64,000 nucleotides of DNA from Oleispirillum naphthae (lineage in GTDB: Bacteria > Pseudomonadota > Alphaproteobacteria > Rhodospirillales > Rhodospirillaceae), in assembly GCA_027864655.1 (NCBI GenBank), contig JAQAZG010000003.1, forward strand, positions 226,972-290,971, given 5' to 3'. The notes beneath the pieces are model-generated. The model worked only from the letters and a program-made list of their open reading frames with translations, made no database searches and was not told the DNA's origin. This document shows positions 43,581-52,370 of this stretch, one piece after another. The stretch's first letter is position 1, and each line of letters opens with the position of its first letter. The position numbers were made by a program, and so were the translations under genes.

Positions 43581-44387
43581 ATGCGACGCATGATGATGCG
43601 CAGCGCGGCGGTTTTTCTGCTTTGCACGGTTGCGGGCCTGTCGTCGGCGTATGCTGCCGACGAGGAAATCCGGTGCGCCAAGAACGGCGCCTTGACCTAT
43701 CTCTTCGCCCACGGGTTGAACGGTTCGCCGAACGAGTGGCACCACTTCGTGATGAAGGTGCGCGACAAGAACAAGGACTACGGCATCTGGCGCACCCAGG
43801 TGAGCAAGCTCGGCCACATCAAGGAACGCGCCAAGGAGCTTGCCGACTTCATCAAGAAGGCGGCGAAGAAATGCGGCACGGCGGAGAAGAGCGTCGTCGC
43901 CGTCGGCCACAGCATGGGCGGCCTCGACCTGCGCAACATCGTCGGCAGCTATCCGAAGGAGCGCAAGTACCTCAAGGCGGTCTACACCATCGCCACGCCG
44001 CACCTCGGCGACCCCAACGCCTGCGCCGCGCCCGGCGGTTCGCACGACCTGTGCGGCCATCCGGACGACACCGGCAAGGATTCGCCGATGAAGTCGTTCA
44101 ACAACAGGCACCCGTCCTCGGAGTTCAAGACCGCGGGCATCGCCTTCGAGGCGTTCTGGTACGAGTGCAAGGCCAACAAGCCGGGCGAAGACGGCGTGGT
44201 GCCGGTGAAGTCGCAGAAGTGGCACGGCGCGGATATCGCCCGCCGCGACGGCGGCGTCGGCTGGCACAAGGTGAAGCACCACTCCACCATCGAGGCCTCC
44301 AACTGCGAAGACCAGCACGGCTGCAAGCCCGAACTCTGCCAGAACAAGGAGATCGAGCACATCATGAGCGTGCAAACCAAGAAGTGA
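43581..44387 (+). CDS. Secreted alpha/beta-fold lipase-like hydrolase
   Basis: The 268-residue protein has a signal peptide (cleavage near AYA-AD, residue 25) and an alpha/beta hydrolase domain. Ser111 in VAVGHSMGGLDLRN is the nucleophile, and AHGLNGSP (44-50) is the oxyanion-hole HG motif seen in triacylglycerol lipases and PGAP1-like esterases. The late DGVVPVKSQKWHGA segment supplies the Asp, and HKVKHHS the His. Eight cysteines in the mature part suggest disulfides and a periplasmic or extracellular site. It is 68 bp upstream of a secretin-like gene on the same strand. ATG 43581 has AAAGGGAAC upstream. Confidence 0.8.
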   Translation: MRRMMMRSAAVFLLCTVAGLSSAYAADEEIRCAKNGALTYLFAHGLNGSPNEWHHFVMKVRDKNKDYGIWRTQVSKLGHIKERAKELADFIKKAAKKCGTAEKSVVAVGHSMGGLDLRNIVGSYPKERKYLKAVYTIATPHLGDPNACAAPGGSHDLCGHPDDTGKDSPMKSFNNRHPSSEFKTAGIAFEAFWYECKANKPGEDGVVPVKSQKWHGADIARRDGGVGWHKVKHHSTIEASNCEDQHGCKPELCQNKEIEHIMSVQTKK

Positions 44388-44455
44388 CCGGCTATGCCGA
44401 ACGAGTCCGACCGTCCGCGCCCTGCCGGGCGCGGGCGGCGAATCTGGGGGACGCG

Positions 44456-46351
44456 ATGCGTATGCCGAAATCCGGTTGGGGGTGCCTGGCCCTGTTGAGC
44501 GCGGCGCTGCTCGGCGGTTGCGAAACGATGACCGCGGCGGCCCCGCCGCCCGCCGAAACGCCGATGCCGCTCGCGCAGTCCGAGGCGGGCCGCCATGTCC
44601 GCGAGGGGCTGGCCGCCCTGCGCGCGGGCAGAAGCGCGGCGGCGGTGGCGGCGTTCAACCGCGCGCTCTCCCAGGCTCCGTCGCAGGCCGGGCTGCATCT
44701 TCTCGCCGGGTTCGCCTATCACCTCGATTATCTGCACGGCAACTTTGCGGCGCGCGACCTGGCGGAGACCGGCTACATCGTCGCCGCGCAGCTCGACCCC
44801 AGCCTCACCCTGGCGCAGTTGCAGCTCGGGCGGCTCTATCTCGACAGCAGGCGTCCGGCGATGGCGCAGGCCGCCTTCCTCAAGGCCTTGGACGCCGAGC
44901 CGGACGATGCCGAGGCGGTGGAAGGGCTTGCCGTCGCCTCCTATTACGCGCGCGACCTGCAAAGCGCGGTGGGCGCGGTGCGGCGGCTGCCCGCGTTGCG
45001 CCCGGTGCGCGCCGAGGATGCGCGCGACGCCGCGATGATCTATGCCGCGGCGGGGCTCGGCGGCGAAGCGGCGGCGGCGCGCGCCCGCTTCGCCGAGTTG
45101 GGCGGCGCCACGGCGGCGGAGCGCCTGCTCGACCGCCGCATGGCGCAATGGCGCGCGGTGCACGCCCAGGTCGGGCCGCAGGTGGCGGCGAATCCCTACA
45201 TCGACGACGACGACGACGCCAAGGACGCCAAGAAAGGGAATGCGGAGAGTGGCGGCGGCGGAAACGGACCGAAGCCCGCCTCCCCCAACTGGGCGGACTG
45301 CCCGCAGTGGCTGGCCGGAGCGCCCGACACCGCGATCTTCGAGACCGATGACGGCGACGGGGATTCCGGCACCGCCAACGTGCGGCCGCTGCGGCCGCTG
45401 CCCAGCCCCTGCGTCGGCGGACGGACGCCGCGCATGGCGGTGATCGACGCGACGATCATCCGCACCGAGGAGGTGCTCTACAATTCCCACGGCGTGAACC
45501 TGCTGGACGGTCTTTCGGTGATGTTCACCGGCAACCGCAGCTTCACCCACGGCACTCCCTCCTCGGGGAGCGACAGCAGCACCCATTCGAGCAGCCTGAC
45601 CATCGCGCTGCCGACCGCGGGGGTGAGCTATTCCCTCAACATCGCCAACGCCTCGGACCTGCGCAACGACGTGCTGGCGCGGCCCTCGCTGATCGCGCTC
45701 GACCGCCAGCCCTCGGTGTTCTTCTCCGGCAACAACATCACCGTGTCGGTCTCCGGCAGCATTTCCGACGGCGACCTCGAGGACAAGCTGGTGGGCGTCA
45801 GCCTGGCGGTGACCCCCACCTTCCTCGACGACGACACCCTGCTGCTGGCGGTCAAGGCGGCGCGTTCCGCGATCGAGGACTCCAGCGCCGGAACCTTCAC
45901 CGAGGCGCTCAACACCTCTCTCAACTCGGTCAGCGCCAACGTGATGATGCGCATGGACCAGAGCCTGGTGCTCTCCGGCCTCACCGAGAAGACCAACCAG
46001 TCGCTGCGCGACCGCACCCCGGTGCTCGGCGACCTTCCCGGCCTGCAATATCTGTTCAGCTCTTCGCAGAAGGAACAGGTGCAGCGCTCCATCCTGGTGG
46101 TGCTGACGCCGCGCCGCCCGGTCACCGACGATGCCGCCGCGGTTCCCTCCGACCCGCGCGTCGCGGAGATGCGCGACCGTCTGCGCGGCGAACTGGCGCT
46201 GCCGCCGGTGACGCTCTCGGCGATGCGGATGCTCGCCTCCAACCGCTACGTCGCGCAGTACCGGAGCGGCGATATCGCCGCCGACGCCTGGAAGGCGCGC
46301 AACGCCTTCGACCGCCTGATCGACGACGCCGTGCGGATTCTCTATTTCTGA
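44456..46351 (+). CDS. Outer-membrane lipoprotein with TPR and secretin domains
   Basis: The 631-residue protein has a lipoprotein signal (LLSAALLGGC, lipid on the Cys near residue 22), a TPR-like helical region (about 45-235), an acidic, glycine-rich linker (DDDDDAKDAKK), and a C-terminal secretin domain (about 330-590) with PRMAVIDATIIRTEEVLY, VLARPSLIALDRQPSVFFSG, VGVSLAVTPTFLDDDTLL and TPVLGDLPGLQYLF. Secretins form gated outer-membrane channels of type II, III and pilus systems. No other secretion genes lie nearby, so it may work with the upstream lipase, with pilus genes elsewhere, or alone. Confidence 0.82.
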   Translation: MRMPKSGWGCLALLSAALLGGCETMTAAAPPPAETPMPLAQSEAGRHVREGLAALRAGRSAAAVAAFNRALSQAPSQAGLHLLAGFAYHLDYLHGNFAARDLAETGYIVAAQLDPSLTLAQLQLGRLYLDSRRPAMAQAAFLKALDAEPDDAEAVEGLAVASYYARDLQSAVGAVRRLPALRPVRAEDARDAAMIYAAAGLGGEAAAARARFAELGGATAAERLLDRRMAQWRAVHAQVGPQVAANPYIDDDDDAKDAKKGNAESGGGGNGPKPASPNWADCPQWLAGAPDTAIFETDDGDGDSGTANVRPLRPLPSPCVGGRTPRMAVIDATIIRTEEVLYNSHGVNLLDGLSVMFTGNRSFTHGTPSSGSDSSTHSSSLTIALPTAGVSYSLNIANASDLRNDVLARPSLIALDRQPSVFFSGNNITVSVSGSISDGDLEDKLVGVSLAVTPTFLDDDTLLLAVKAARSAIEDSSAGTFTEALNTSLNSVSANVMMRMDQSLVLSGLTEKTNQSLRDRTPVLGDLPGLQYLFSSSQKEQVQRSILVVLTPRRPVTDDAAAVPSDPRVAEMRDRLRGELALPPVTLSAMRMLASNRYVAQYRSGDIAADAWKARNAFDRLIDDAVRILYF

Positions 46352-46860
46352 GCGGGCGGGCACACTGCGGCGAACAGGGCGGCGGGTTCGCCGCCGCCGG
46401 TCCACGCCTCGGGCGGCGGCAGGAGACCGCCTTCCGGCCGCGTTGCCGGGGCGCGGCGGCGGCCCGCGCAATCGACGAACTGCCGCATCTCGATGACCTC
46501 GGCATTGCGCGCGAGAAGCAGCGTCCGCGCGACGTACACGCCGGGGGCTTCCGGGTTGGAGAGGGTGGCGGCGCGGTCCGCCACGACCAGGGAGCCGGTG
46601 CGCGGCCAAAGGTGGGTCCAGAACTCCAGGGTGGAGGTCTCGGGCAGGCGCAGCGCCACGGTCATCTGCGGCGGCAGGGCGGCGGCGGTGCGCTCCGCCC
46701 AGGTATAGCGCTCCCATTGCGTATAGGCGAACAGGCCGAGCCCCGCGGCGGCGAGCAGCACCGCCGGCGGCGCGCGCCGTCCGAGCAGGCGGAAGGCGAG
46801 CAGCGCCGCCCCGGCGGCGGCGAAGGCGACGCAGGCGGCGACGATCAGGGTGAACAGCAT
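46342..46860 (-). CDS. Hypothetical membrane-anchored protein
   Basis: The 172-residue product has two membrane segments (about 3-24 and 32-47) followed by a soluble domain with FWTHLWPRTGSLVVADRAAT and a C-terminal EAWTGGGEPAALFAAVCPP. I do not recognise the family. ATG 46860 is used; the longer open frame upstream runs antisense-like over the exonuclease gene. The last 10 bases overlap the convergent secretin gene. It is 11 bp downstream of the exonuclease stop and so could belong to the permease operon. Confidence 0.55.
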   Translation of the reverse strand: MLFTLIVAACVAFAAAGAALLAFRLLGRRAPPAVLLAAAGLGLFAYTQWERYTWAERTAAALPPQMTVALRLPETSTLEFWTHLWPRTGSLVVADRAATLSNPEAPGVYVARTLLLARNAEVIEMRQFVDCAGRRRAPATRPEGGLLPPPEAWTGGGEPAALFAAVCPPAQK

Positions 46861-46871
46861 CGGGGTCTCCC

Positions 46872-47552
46872 TCAGAGCAGGTCGCGCAGCGGCGCGGGGG
46901 CCTTGCCGCTGCACGCGGCGGCTTCGGCGAGGAACAGTTCGGCGCAGGCGAGCGCATCGGCGAGCGCGTCGTGGCTTCTGTGGCGCGGCAGGCCGCGGCG
47001 GCGGCGGCAGGAGGACAACCGCAGCTCGCCGTTGGCGAGGACCGCGTTGCCGCGGGTGGCGTTGCGTTTCGCCAGGGCCAGGGTGTCCGCCCACGGCGTC
47101 ACCAGCGGCCGGCCATAAACCGCGCGGCAGGCCCGCGACAAAAAGGCGCGCTCCACCGCCGCATGATGGGCGATGGGAATGCGCCCGGCAAGCGCGGCGA
47201 GCAGGCGCGCCAAGGCGGCTTCGAGCGGCCCCGCCGCGGCGAGGCGGTCGTCGAGGAGGCCGTGCACCTTGGCCGCCGCCTCGCCCACCGGGCAGTTCGG
47301 CCGCACCAGAAGATGTTCCGCCCCGGCGAGGCGCACCCGCCCTCCGATCACCGGGACGAAGCCGATGCTGACGATCTCGTCGCCGCGGGTCAGGCCGGTG
47401 GTCTCGATGTCCACGGCGAGAAACTCGGCGCGGGTATACGGGGTGTCGGCGGTGGGCGTATCGATGCGGTAATAGGACTTGAGCGGGCCGGGCGGGCAGA
47501 GCGCCGCGAGACCCCATCGGGTGATATCGGTGCCGAAGAGCGGGCTCCACAT
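46872..47552 (-). CDS. DEDDh 3'-5' exonuclease, DNA polymerase III epsilon-like
   Basis: The 226-residue protein has the exonuclease I motif FLAVDIETTG (Asp48, Glu50), a middle HHAAVERAF segment and HRSHDALADA (His194, Asp195, Asp199) at the third motif. It is shorter than DnaQ proper and matches the stand-alone epsilon-like exonucleases that accompany ActP/DUF294 genes in many proteobacteria. Its start lies directly after the DUF294 protein stop (47555), which suggests coupling. Confidence 0.86.
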   Translation of the reverse strand: MWSPLFGTDITRWGLAALCPPGPLKSYYRIDTPTADTPYTRAEFLAVDIETTGLTRGDEIVSIGFVPVIGGRVRLAGAEHLLVRPNCPVGEAAAKVHGLLDDRLAAAGPLEAALARLLAALAGRIPIAHHAAVERAFLSRACRAVYGRPLVTPWADTLALAKRNATRGNAVLANGELRLSSCRRRRGLPRHRSHDALADALACAELFLAEAAACSGKAPAPLRDLL

Positions 47553-47554
47553 CT

Positions 47555-49414
47555 TCAGAAGCGGCTGAGCTGATAGGCGGAGGCCATGGAAGCCTGCATC
47601 TCCTTGACCACCTGGAAGGCGCTTTTCAGGTTGCCGCGCTCGAAGCCCGACAGCGTCTTGGGGTCGAGGAAGTTGTCGGGCGGCGCGCCCTCGCGGATCT
47701 GCCGCGCCTGATGGCGGAGACGGGTGAGGCCGATGAACTCCAGGGCGTCCTTCAGGTCCATCGCGCCCTGGCGGCTGATCTCCCCCGCCTCGGCGGCGGC
47801 GAGCAGGCGCTCCTGGGTGTTGGCCGCGGCGATCCCGGCGGAGAGCGCGTGCACCCGCGCCATATCGACGATCGGCACCGCGCCGCTGTGCTTGAGGTCC
47901 AGCGTGTTGTCGTGCGCCCCGTCGGAGACCAGCACGAAGCCGCGGAAGAAGCCGATGGGCGGCGCGTGGTGCATCGCGTTGGCCGCCATGTGGGCGAGGA
48001 AGATGCGGTTCCTGCGGCTCTCCTCCAAAACGGCGCGCGAAAGATCCTCCCACAGCGCCGCCTTGCCGCCGATGCAGCGCAGGTCGAAGAAGATGCACGA
48101 CAGCATCAGCGCCCTGGGTTCCGGTTCGCGAATCCACCGCTCGAAATACGTGCGCCAGGCCGAGAGCGGCTGCCGCCAGAGCGGCGTCGCCGCCATCATC
48201 TCGCCGGGGCAATAGGCATAGCCGCAGGCGGCCAGCCCATCGACGACGAAACGGGAAAGCGCCGCGAAATAGCCGCCGTGCGCCGCTTCGTCGAAGCGGT
48301 CGTCGAGCAGCAGGCAGTTGTCCTGGTCGGAGACCGCGGTCTGCTCCTGCCGCCCCTGCGAACCCGCGGCAAGCCAGGCATAGGGCGTCGGCGGCGGCCC
48401 CAGTTCCGCCTCCGCCAGGCGCAAGAGGGCGCGGGTCACCGCGTCGGTGACCGCGGTGACCACCTGGCCGACGCTGTGGGCGGTGGCTCCGGCCTCGGCC
48501 ATCTGCGCCGCCACCCGCGGCACGCGGCGCACCAGGGGCGGCAACTCGGCGGCGGCGGCGGCGGCGTGCACGGCGCGGGTGATGGTGAGCGGCGAAAGGG
48601 TCTGCGCCTCGGCGAGGACGGAGGAGGAGAGGCAGCCGACCAGGCGGCCCTTGTCCAGCACCGGCAGGTGGTGGATGCCGTGGCGGCTCATCAACAGCAG
48701 CGCGGCGAACGAAGGGTCCCCCGCCTGCACGCACATCGGCTGCGGCGACATCACGGCGCTCACCGGCTCGTCGCCGCTGCGTCCCGCGGCCACCACCTTG
48801 CCGCGCAGGTCGCGGTCGGTGAGGATGCCGACCAGTTCGCCGCCTTCGACGATGAGGGCGGAACTCACCCGTTCCGCCTGCATCGCCGCGGCGGCCTCGC
48901 GGATGGAGGCGCTGCGCGGCACGGTGACCGGGCCGCGGGTGAGCAGATCGCCGACGCTGCGCGACAGCAGGTCGAAGCTCTTGTGTTCGGGGGCGGCCTC
49001 GACGGCGGCGGCGAGGCCGCCGCCGTCGAACACCGCGAATGCCCCGCCGAAGGCCGGGTGTTCGCGGCGCAGGGTGGAAAACGTCTCGGCGGGCAGCAGG
49101 TAGATCAGGCAGTCCTCGATCGCGGCGGTGCGGCCGCCCGCCACGCCGCCGCGCAGCAGGTCCTGCGCGGCGAAGCATTCGCCCTCGGCGGCGCGGCCGA
49201 GCAGGCGGCCGTCGGGCGCGAGGCTTTCCACCGCGCCGGTGCGGACGATGTGGAGATGGGCAAGCGGCGCGCCGGGCGCGAGCACCGTGGCCCCCTTGCG
49301 CACGTAGGCGATTTCGATGGTCCGCGCCGCCGCGGCGCGCGCCTCTTCCGGCAGCAGGTCGAACGGATGGTGCCCCCCCAGGAAGTCCTGAACCTCGGCG
49401 ATTTCCGGCGTCAC
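47555..49414 (-). CDS. Cyclic-nucleotide-binding/CBS/DUF294 putative nucleotidyltransferase
   Basis: The 619-residue cytoplasmic protein has a cNMP-binding-like domain (about 15-130), a CBS pair (about 150-275; TVPRSASIREAAAAMQAERV and VQAGDPSFAALLLMSRHGI), a DUF294 nucleotidyltransferase domain with AWLAAGSQGRQEQTAVSDQD (GS-x-GR-x-E plus D-x-D) and a C-terminal DUF294_C helical domain. It resembles GlnD-type PII-modifying enzymes. Members sit with acetate permease genes and may control transport according to nucleotide level. It lies between actP and the exonuclease on the same strand. Confidence 0.88.
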   Translation of the reverse strand: MTPEIAEVQDFLGGHHPFDLLPEEARAAAARTIEIAYVRKGATVLAPGAPLAHLHIVRTGAVESLAPDGRLLGRAAEGECFAAQDLLRGGVAGGRTAAIEDCLIYLLPAETFSTLRREHPAFGGAFAVFDGGGLAAAVEAAPEHKSFDLLSRSVGDLLTRGPVTVPRSASIREAAAAMQAERVSSALIVEGGELVGILTDRDLRGKVVAAGRSGDEPVSAVMSPQPMCVQAGDPSFAALLLMSRHGIHHLPVLDKGRLVGCLSSSVLAEAQTLSPLTITRAVHAAAAAAELPPLVRRVPRVAAQMAEAGATAHSVGQVVTAVTDAVTRALLRLAEAELGPPPTPYAWLAAGSQGRQEQTAVSDQDNCLLLDDRFDEAAHGGYFAALSRFVVDGLAACGYAYCPGEMMAATPLWRQPLSAWRTYFERWIREPEPRALMLSCIFFDLRCIGGKAALWEDLSRAVLEESRRNRIFLAHMAANAMHHAPPIGFFRGFVLVSDGAHDNTLDLKHSGAVPIVDMARVHALSAGIAAANTQERLLAAAEAGEISRQGAMDLKDALEFIGLTRLRHQARQIREGAPPDNFLDPKTLSGFERGNLKSAFQVVKEMQASMASAYQLSRF

Positions 49415-49434
49415 GGCGTCTCCCCCGGCATGGC

Positions 49435-49461
49435 GGGCGAACCCCGCGAAGGGGTTCGCCC
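49435..49461 (-). terminator. Hairpin between actP and the DUF294 gene
   Basis: GGGCGAACCCC and GGGGTTCGCCC form a perfect 11-bp stem with loop GCGAA. There is no T-run on the minus strand. It may lower expression of the downstream genes relative to the permease. Confidence 0.5.
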
Positions 49462-49481
49462 AAGTGTTGCGGCCCGCGGCC

Positions 49482-51248
49482 TCAGTGGCTGTGCGCGCTG
49501 CCCGCGCCCGCGGGCAGGCGGATGTTTTCGATCAGGTCCTGCACCTCCTTCGGCGGGCGGGCGGTGAGCTTGCTCACCACGAAGGTCACGCCGAAGTTGA
49601 GCGCCGCGCCGACCGTGCCGATGCCCTCCGGCGAGATGCCGAACAGCCAGTTCTCGGGCACGTTCTTCGCCATCGGCGTGATGAAGATCCCCTTGAAGTA
49701 GAGGATGTAGCCGAAGGTGAAGGCCAGGCCGGTGAGCATCCCGGTGACGGCGCCCTCGCGGGTCACCGATTTGGAGAAGATGCCCATCAGGATCGCCGGG
49801 AACAACGAGGCCGCCGCCAGACCGAAGGCGAAGGCCACCACCTGCGCGACGAAGCCGGGCGGGTTGTAGCCGAGGTAACCGGCGATGCCGACCGCCACCG
49901 CGGCCGCGATGCGCCCGACCATGAGTTCCTGCTTCTCCGACATATTGGGTGTCAGAGCGCCCTTGAACACGTCGTGCGAGATCGCCGAGGAGATCACCAG
50001 CAACAGCCCCGCCGCGGTGGAGAGAGCCGCCGCGATGGCGCCCGCGGCGACGAGGGCGATCACCCAGTCCGGCAACCCGGCGATCTCCGGGTTGGCCAGC
50101 ACCATGATGTCGTTGTCCACCTTGAGTTCGCTGCCTTTCCAGCCGAAGGCTTCCGCCTTGGCGGCGAAGGCCGGGTTGGCGTCGTTGTAGTACTGGATGC
50201 GGCCGTCGCCGTTCTTGTCGGCGAACTTGATGAGGCCGGTCTCTTCCCAGCGCTTGAACCAGTCCGGGCGCTGCTCGTAGACGATGTTGGAGCTGGGTTG
50301 GCCGACCGCGCCGTGCTGGATGGTGGTGGTGAGGTTGTAGCGCGCCATCGCGCCCACCGCCGGGGCGACGGTGTAGAGCAACGCGATGAACACCAGCGCC
50401 CAACCCGCGGAGGTCCGCGCGTCGCGCACCTTCGGCACGGTGAAGAAGCGCACGATCACGTGCGGCAGGCCCGCGGTGCCGATCATCAGCGCCATGGTGA
50501 TGGCGAAGATGTCGATGGTGCTCTTGTTGCCCGAGGTGTAGGCGGCGAAGCCGAGGTCGGTGACCACGGTGTTGAGCCTGTCGAGCAGGTGTCCCCCACC
50601 GTCGGTGAGCGAGGCCCCGAGGCCGAGCTGCGGCAGCACGTGTCCGGTGAGCTGCACCGAGATGAAGATCGCCGGAATGGTGTAGGCGATGATCAGCACC
50701 ACGTACTGCGCCACCTGGGTATAGGTGATGCCCTTCATGCCGCCGAGCACCGCGTAGACGAACACCACGCCCATGCCGACGATCAGGCCGGTGGTGATTT
50801 TGACTTCGAGGAAACGCGAGAACACGATGCCGACGCCGCGCATCTGCCCGGCGACGTAGGTGAAGGAGATGAAGATCAGGCAGACCACCGCCACCATGCG
50901 CGCGCCCTTGGAGTAGTAGCGGTCGCCGATGAACTCGGGGACGGTGAACTTGCCGTACTTGCGCAGATAAGGCGCAAGCAGCATGGCGAGCAGCACGTAG
51001 CCGCCGGTCCAGCCCATCAGGTAGACCGAGCCGCCGTAGCCGAGGAAGGCGATGAGGCCGGCCATGGAAATGAAGGACGCCGCCGACATCCAGTCGGCGC
51101 CGGTGGCCATGCCGTTGGCGATGGGGTGCACGCCGCCGCCCGCGACGTAGAACTCGCCGGTGCTGCCGGCGCGGGACCAGAAGGCGATGCCGATGTAGAC
51201 GGCGAAGGAGAGCCCGACGACGATGTAGGTGAGAAGTTTGAGATCCAT
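49482..51248 (-). CDS. actP: Sodium/acetate symporter (SSS family), ActP type
   Basis: The 588-residue permease has about 13 membrane segments and family marks such as YVAGGGVHPIANGMATGADW, SVYLMGWTGGYVLLAMLLAPYLR, VLGGMKGITYTQVAQY and LISSAISHD-like SSAISHDVFKGAL. Members take up acetate and other short monocarboxylates with Na+. A soluble loop (about 325-380) contains an EF-hand-like calcium loop, DKNGDGRIQYYND. I chose ATG 51248 (MDLKLLTY) over an upstream ATG because GAGGAGACAGAC precedes it. The DUF4212 gene lies just upstream with an 8-10 bp gap. Confidence 0.9.
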   Translation of the reverse strand: MDLKLLTYIVVGLSFAVYIGIAFWSRAGSTGEFYVAGGGVHPIANGMATGADWMSAASFISMAGLIAFLGYGGSVYLMGWTGGYVLLAMLLAPYLRKYGKFTVPEFIGDRYYSKGARMVAVVCLIFISFTYVAGQMRGVGIVFSRFLEVKITTGLIVGMGVVFVYAVLGGMKGITYTQVAQYVVLIIAYTIPAIFISVQLTGHVLPQLGLGASLTDGGGHLLDRLNTVVTDLGFAAYTSGNKSTIDIFAITMALMIGTAGLPHVIVRFFTVPKVRDARTSAGWALVFIALLYTVAPAVGAMARYNLTTTIQHGAVGQPSSNIVYEQRPDWFKRWEETGLIKFADKNGDGRIQYYNDANPAFAAKAEAFGWKGSELKVDNDIMVLANPEIAGLPDWVIALVAAGAIAAALSTAAGLLLVISSAISHDVFKGALTPNMSEKQELMVGRIAAAVAVGIAGYLGYNPPGFVAQVVAFAFGLAAASLFPAILMGIFSKSVTREGAVTGMLTGLAFTFGYILYFKGIFITPMAKNVPENWLFGISPEGIGTVGAALNFGVTFVVSKLTARPPKEVQDLIENIRLPAGAGSAHSH

Positions 51249-51258
51249 GTCTGTCTCC

Positions 51259-51540
51259 TCAGCCTTCATCGACGCCGTGATCGCGGTCGATGGCGTTCAT
51301 CCGCCGCGCGTAAAAGAAGATCAAAGCGATGAATACGTAGATGGAGCCCTGCTGGGCGAACCAGAAACCGAGCTTGTAGCCTCCGAGGCTGATGGTGTTC
51401 ATCGCATCGACGAAGAGGATGCCGAAGCCGTAGCTGACGACGAACCAGACGAACAGGCAGCCCAAAATCAGCTTGGTGGAGGCCGACCAATAGGAGGCGG
51501 CGATGGCGGCTTTGTCTGACGAATCGATATGTGTCTTCAT
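51259..51540 (-). CDS. DUF4212 small membrane subunit of the acetate permease
   Basis: The 93-residue protein has two membrane segments (LGCLFVWFVVSYGFGILFVD and FWFAQQGSIYVFIALIFFYA) and ends with the charged RRMNAIDRDHGVDEG. DUF4212 genes nearly always precede actP-like genes and are thought to be a partner subunit. The start ATG 51540 is the first Met of the family (MKTHIDSS) with GGAG upstream. It is first in the operon. Confidence 0.85.
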   Translation of the reverse strand: MKTHIDSSDKAAIAASYWSASTKLILGCLFVWFVVSYGFGILFVDAMNTISLGGYKLGFWFAQQGSIYVFIALIFFYARRMNAIDRDHGVDEG

Positions 51541-51672
51541 TCCGTCAAGTCTCCAGGTTGTCCCTATTCTCGAGGTCTTGCTCCGATGTGCGGAGTGGCC
51601 CCCGGCCCATGCCGTGGCCCTGGCCGAAAGACATAGGCATTTCGGCGCGGGAAAAAAGGCACAAATATTTCT

Positions 51673-51690
51673 TTTGGTTGATATACCAAA
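51673..51690. promoter_or_regulatory. Palindrome upstream of the acetate permease operon
   Basis: TTTGGT-TGATAT-ACCAAA is a perfect 6-bp dyad, 133 bp upstream of the DUF4212 start, in a locally AT-rich patch. It is a candidate operator or promoter element. Confidence 0.4.
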
Positions 51691-51931
51691 CCAAAGGGTG
51701 TGCTCAGTGGCGTGATTTCCACCTGAAACGCGAAGCCGGGCCAAGGCTTCCGCGGGAATCCGGATGGGGCGGGACGCAAAAAAAGCGCCCTCGGACGGAA
51801 GGGCCGGAGCGCGCGGCGCAGGCGAGCGGATTGCCGGGAAAAACAAAGGACAGCCAGGGCCGCCCTATAACTTATTGATATATCGGTGGCGCCTCGGGGG
51901 CTCGCAAACGTTTCCTGGCGGCAGGGAGAAC

Positions 51932-51982
51932 ATGGCGATTTCCAAAAGAGAAAATCGTGCATCCCCCCGGAAGTATCGCCAT
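51932..51982. promoter_or_regulatory. Long-range inverted repeat in the boundary region
   Basis: ATGGCGAT (51932-51939) and ATCGCCAT (51975-51982) are perfect complements 35 bases apart. An alternative pairing of GAAAAT with ATTTTC overlaps it. The ATG at 51932 also opens a 30-codon basic frame preceded by AGGGAGAAC. It could be a structured RNA or a small ORF; evidence for either is weak. Confidence 0.3.
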
Positions 51983-52184
51983 TTTCTGCGGCCACCGGCT
52001 GTGTCCGAGGTGGACGGGGCGTGACGAGGGTGGCTTTGGCCGTCCGATTCGTGCCGACGGAACCACGCAAAAAGCAAATAGGTCGAGGGCCCTTCCCTTC
52101 CCTTGGTCTTGATGGCCCCAGCCCTACGAACCGGCTGGTTTTCTATTTTAGAGCAATTAAAGATTATTTTATAACCGCCACAAA

Positions 52185-52198
52185 ATTAATGCATTAAT
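52185..52198. promoter_or_regulatory. Perfect 14-bp palindrome upstream of the accessory operon
   Basis: ATTAATGCATTAAT is fully self-complementary and lies in the most AT-rich stretch of the window, 195 bp before the first gene. It may be an operator or part of the promoter region. Confidence 0.45.
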
Positions 52199-52301
52199 AA
52201 GCAGCATCCTATTTTTACAGGAAAAAATGACCATGACATTTCCGTTAACGTAGGAAGCCAAGCTTAATCCCGAAGGCTATCATTCAGTCAAATCGTGAAG
52301 C

Positions 52302-52327
52302 CTGAATTTACTACGTCAGTAATTCAG
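52302..52327. promoter_or_regulatory. Inverted repeat upstream of the accessory operon
   Basis: CTGAATTTACT and AGTAATTCAG pair around ACGTC with one bulged T. It lies between the 14-bp palindrome and the tandem dyads, and could be a regulator site or a leader hairpin. Confidence 0.4.
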
Positions 52328-52330
52328 AGG

Positions 52331-52370
52331 ATACATGGATTGTATTCTTCCATGAATACAACACCTGTAT
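52331..52370. promoter_or_regulatory. Two tandem ATACA-N5-TGTAT dyads just before the accessory operon
   Basis: Identical 15-bp dyads lie at 52331-52345 (spacer TGGAT) and 52356-52370 (spacer ACACC), 25 bp apart. A TGTATTC-N6-GAATACA dyad bridges them (52341-52360). The last half-site ends 22 bp before the start codon at 52393, so a bound protein would block or control expression. The PucR-type regulator encoded at 60521 is one candidate. Confidence 0.55.

Noticed and set aside
51932..52024. A 30-codon basic small protein in the boundary region
   Set aside because: The start has a fair ribosome site, but the codons overlap the inverted repeat and there is no supporting similarity. It is mentioned only as part of the intergenic region.
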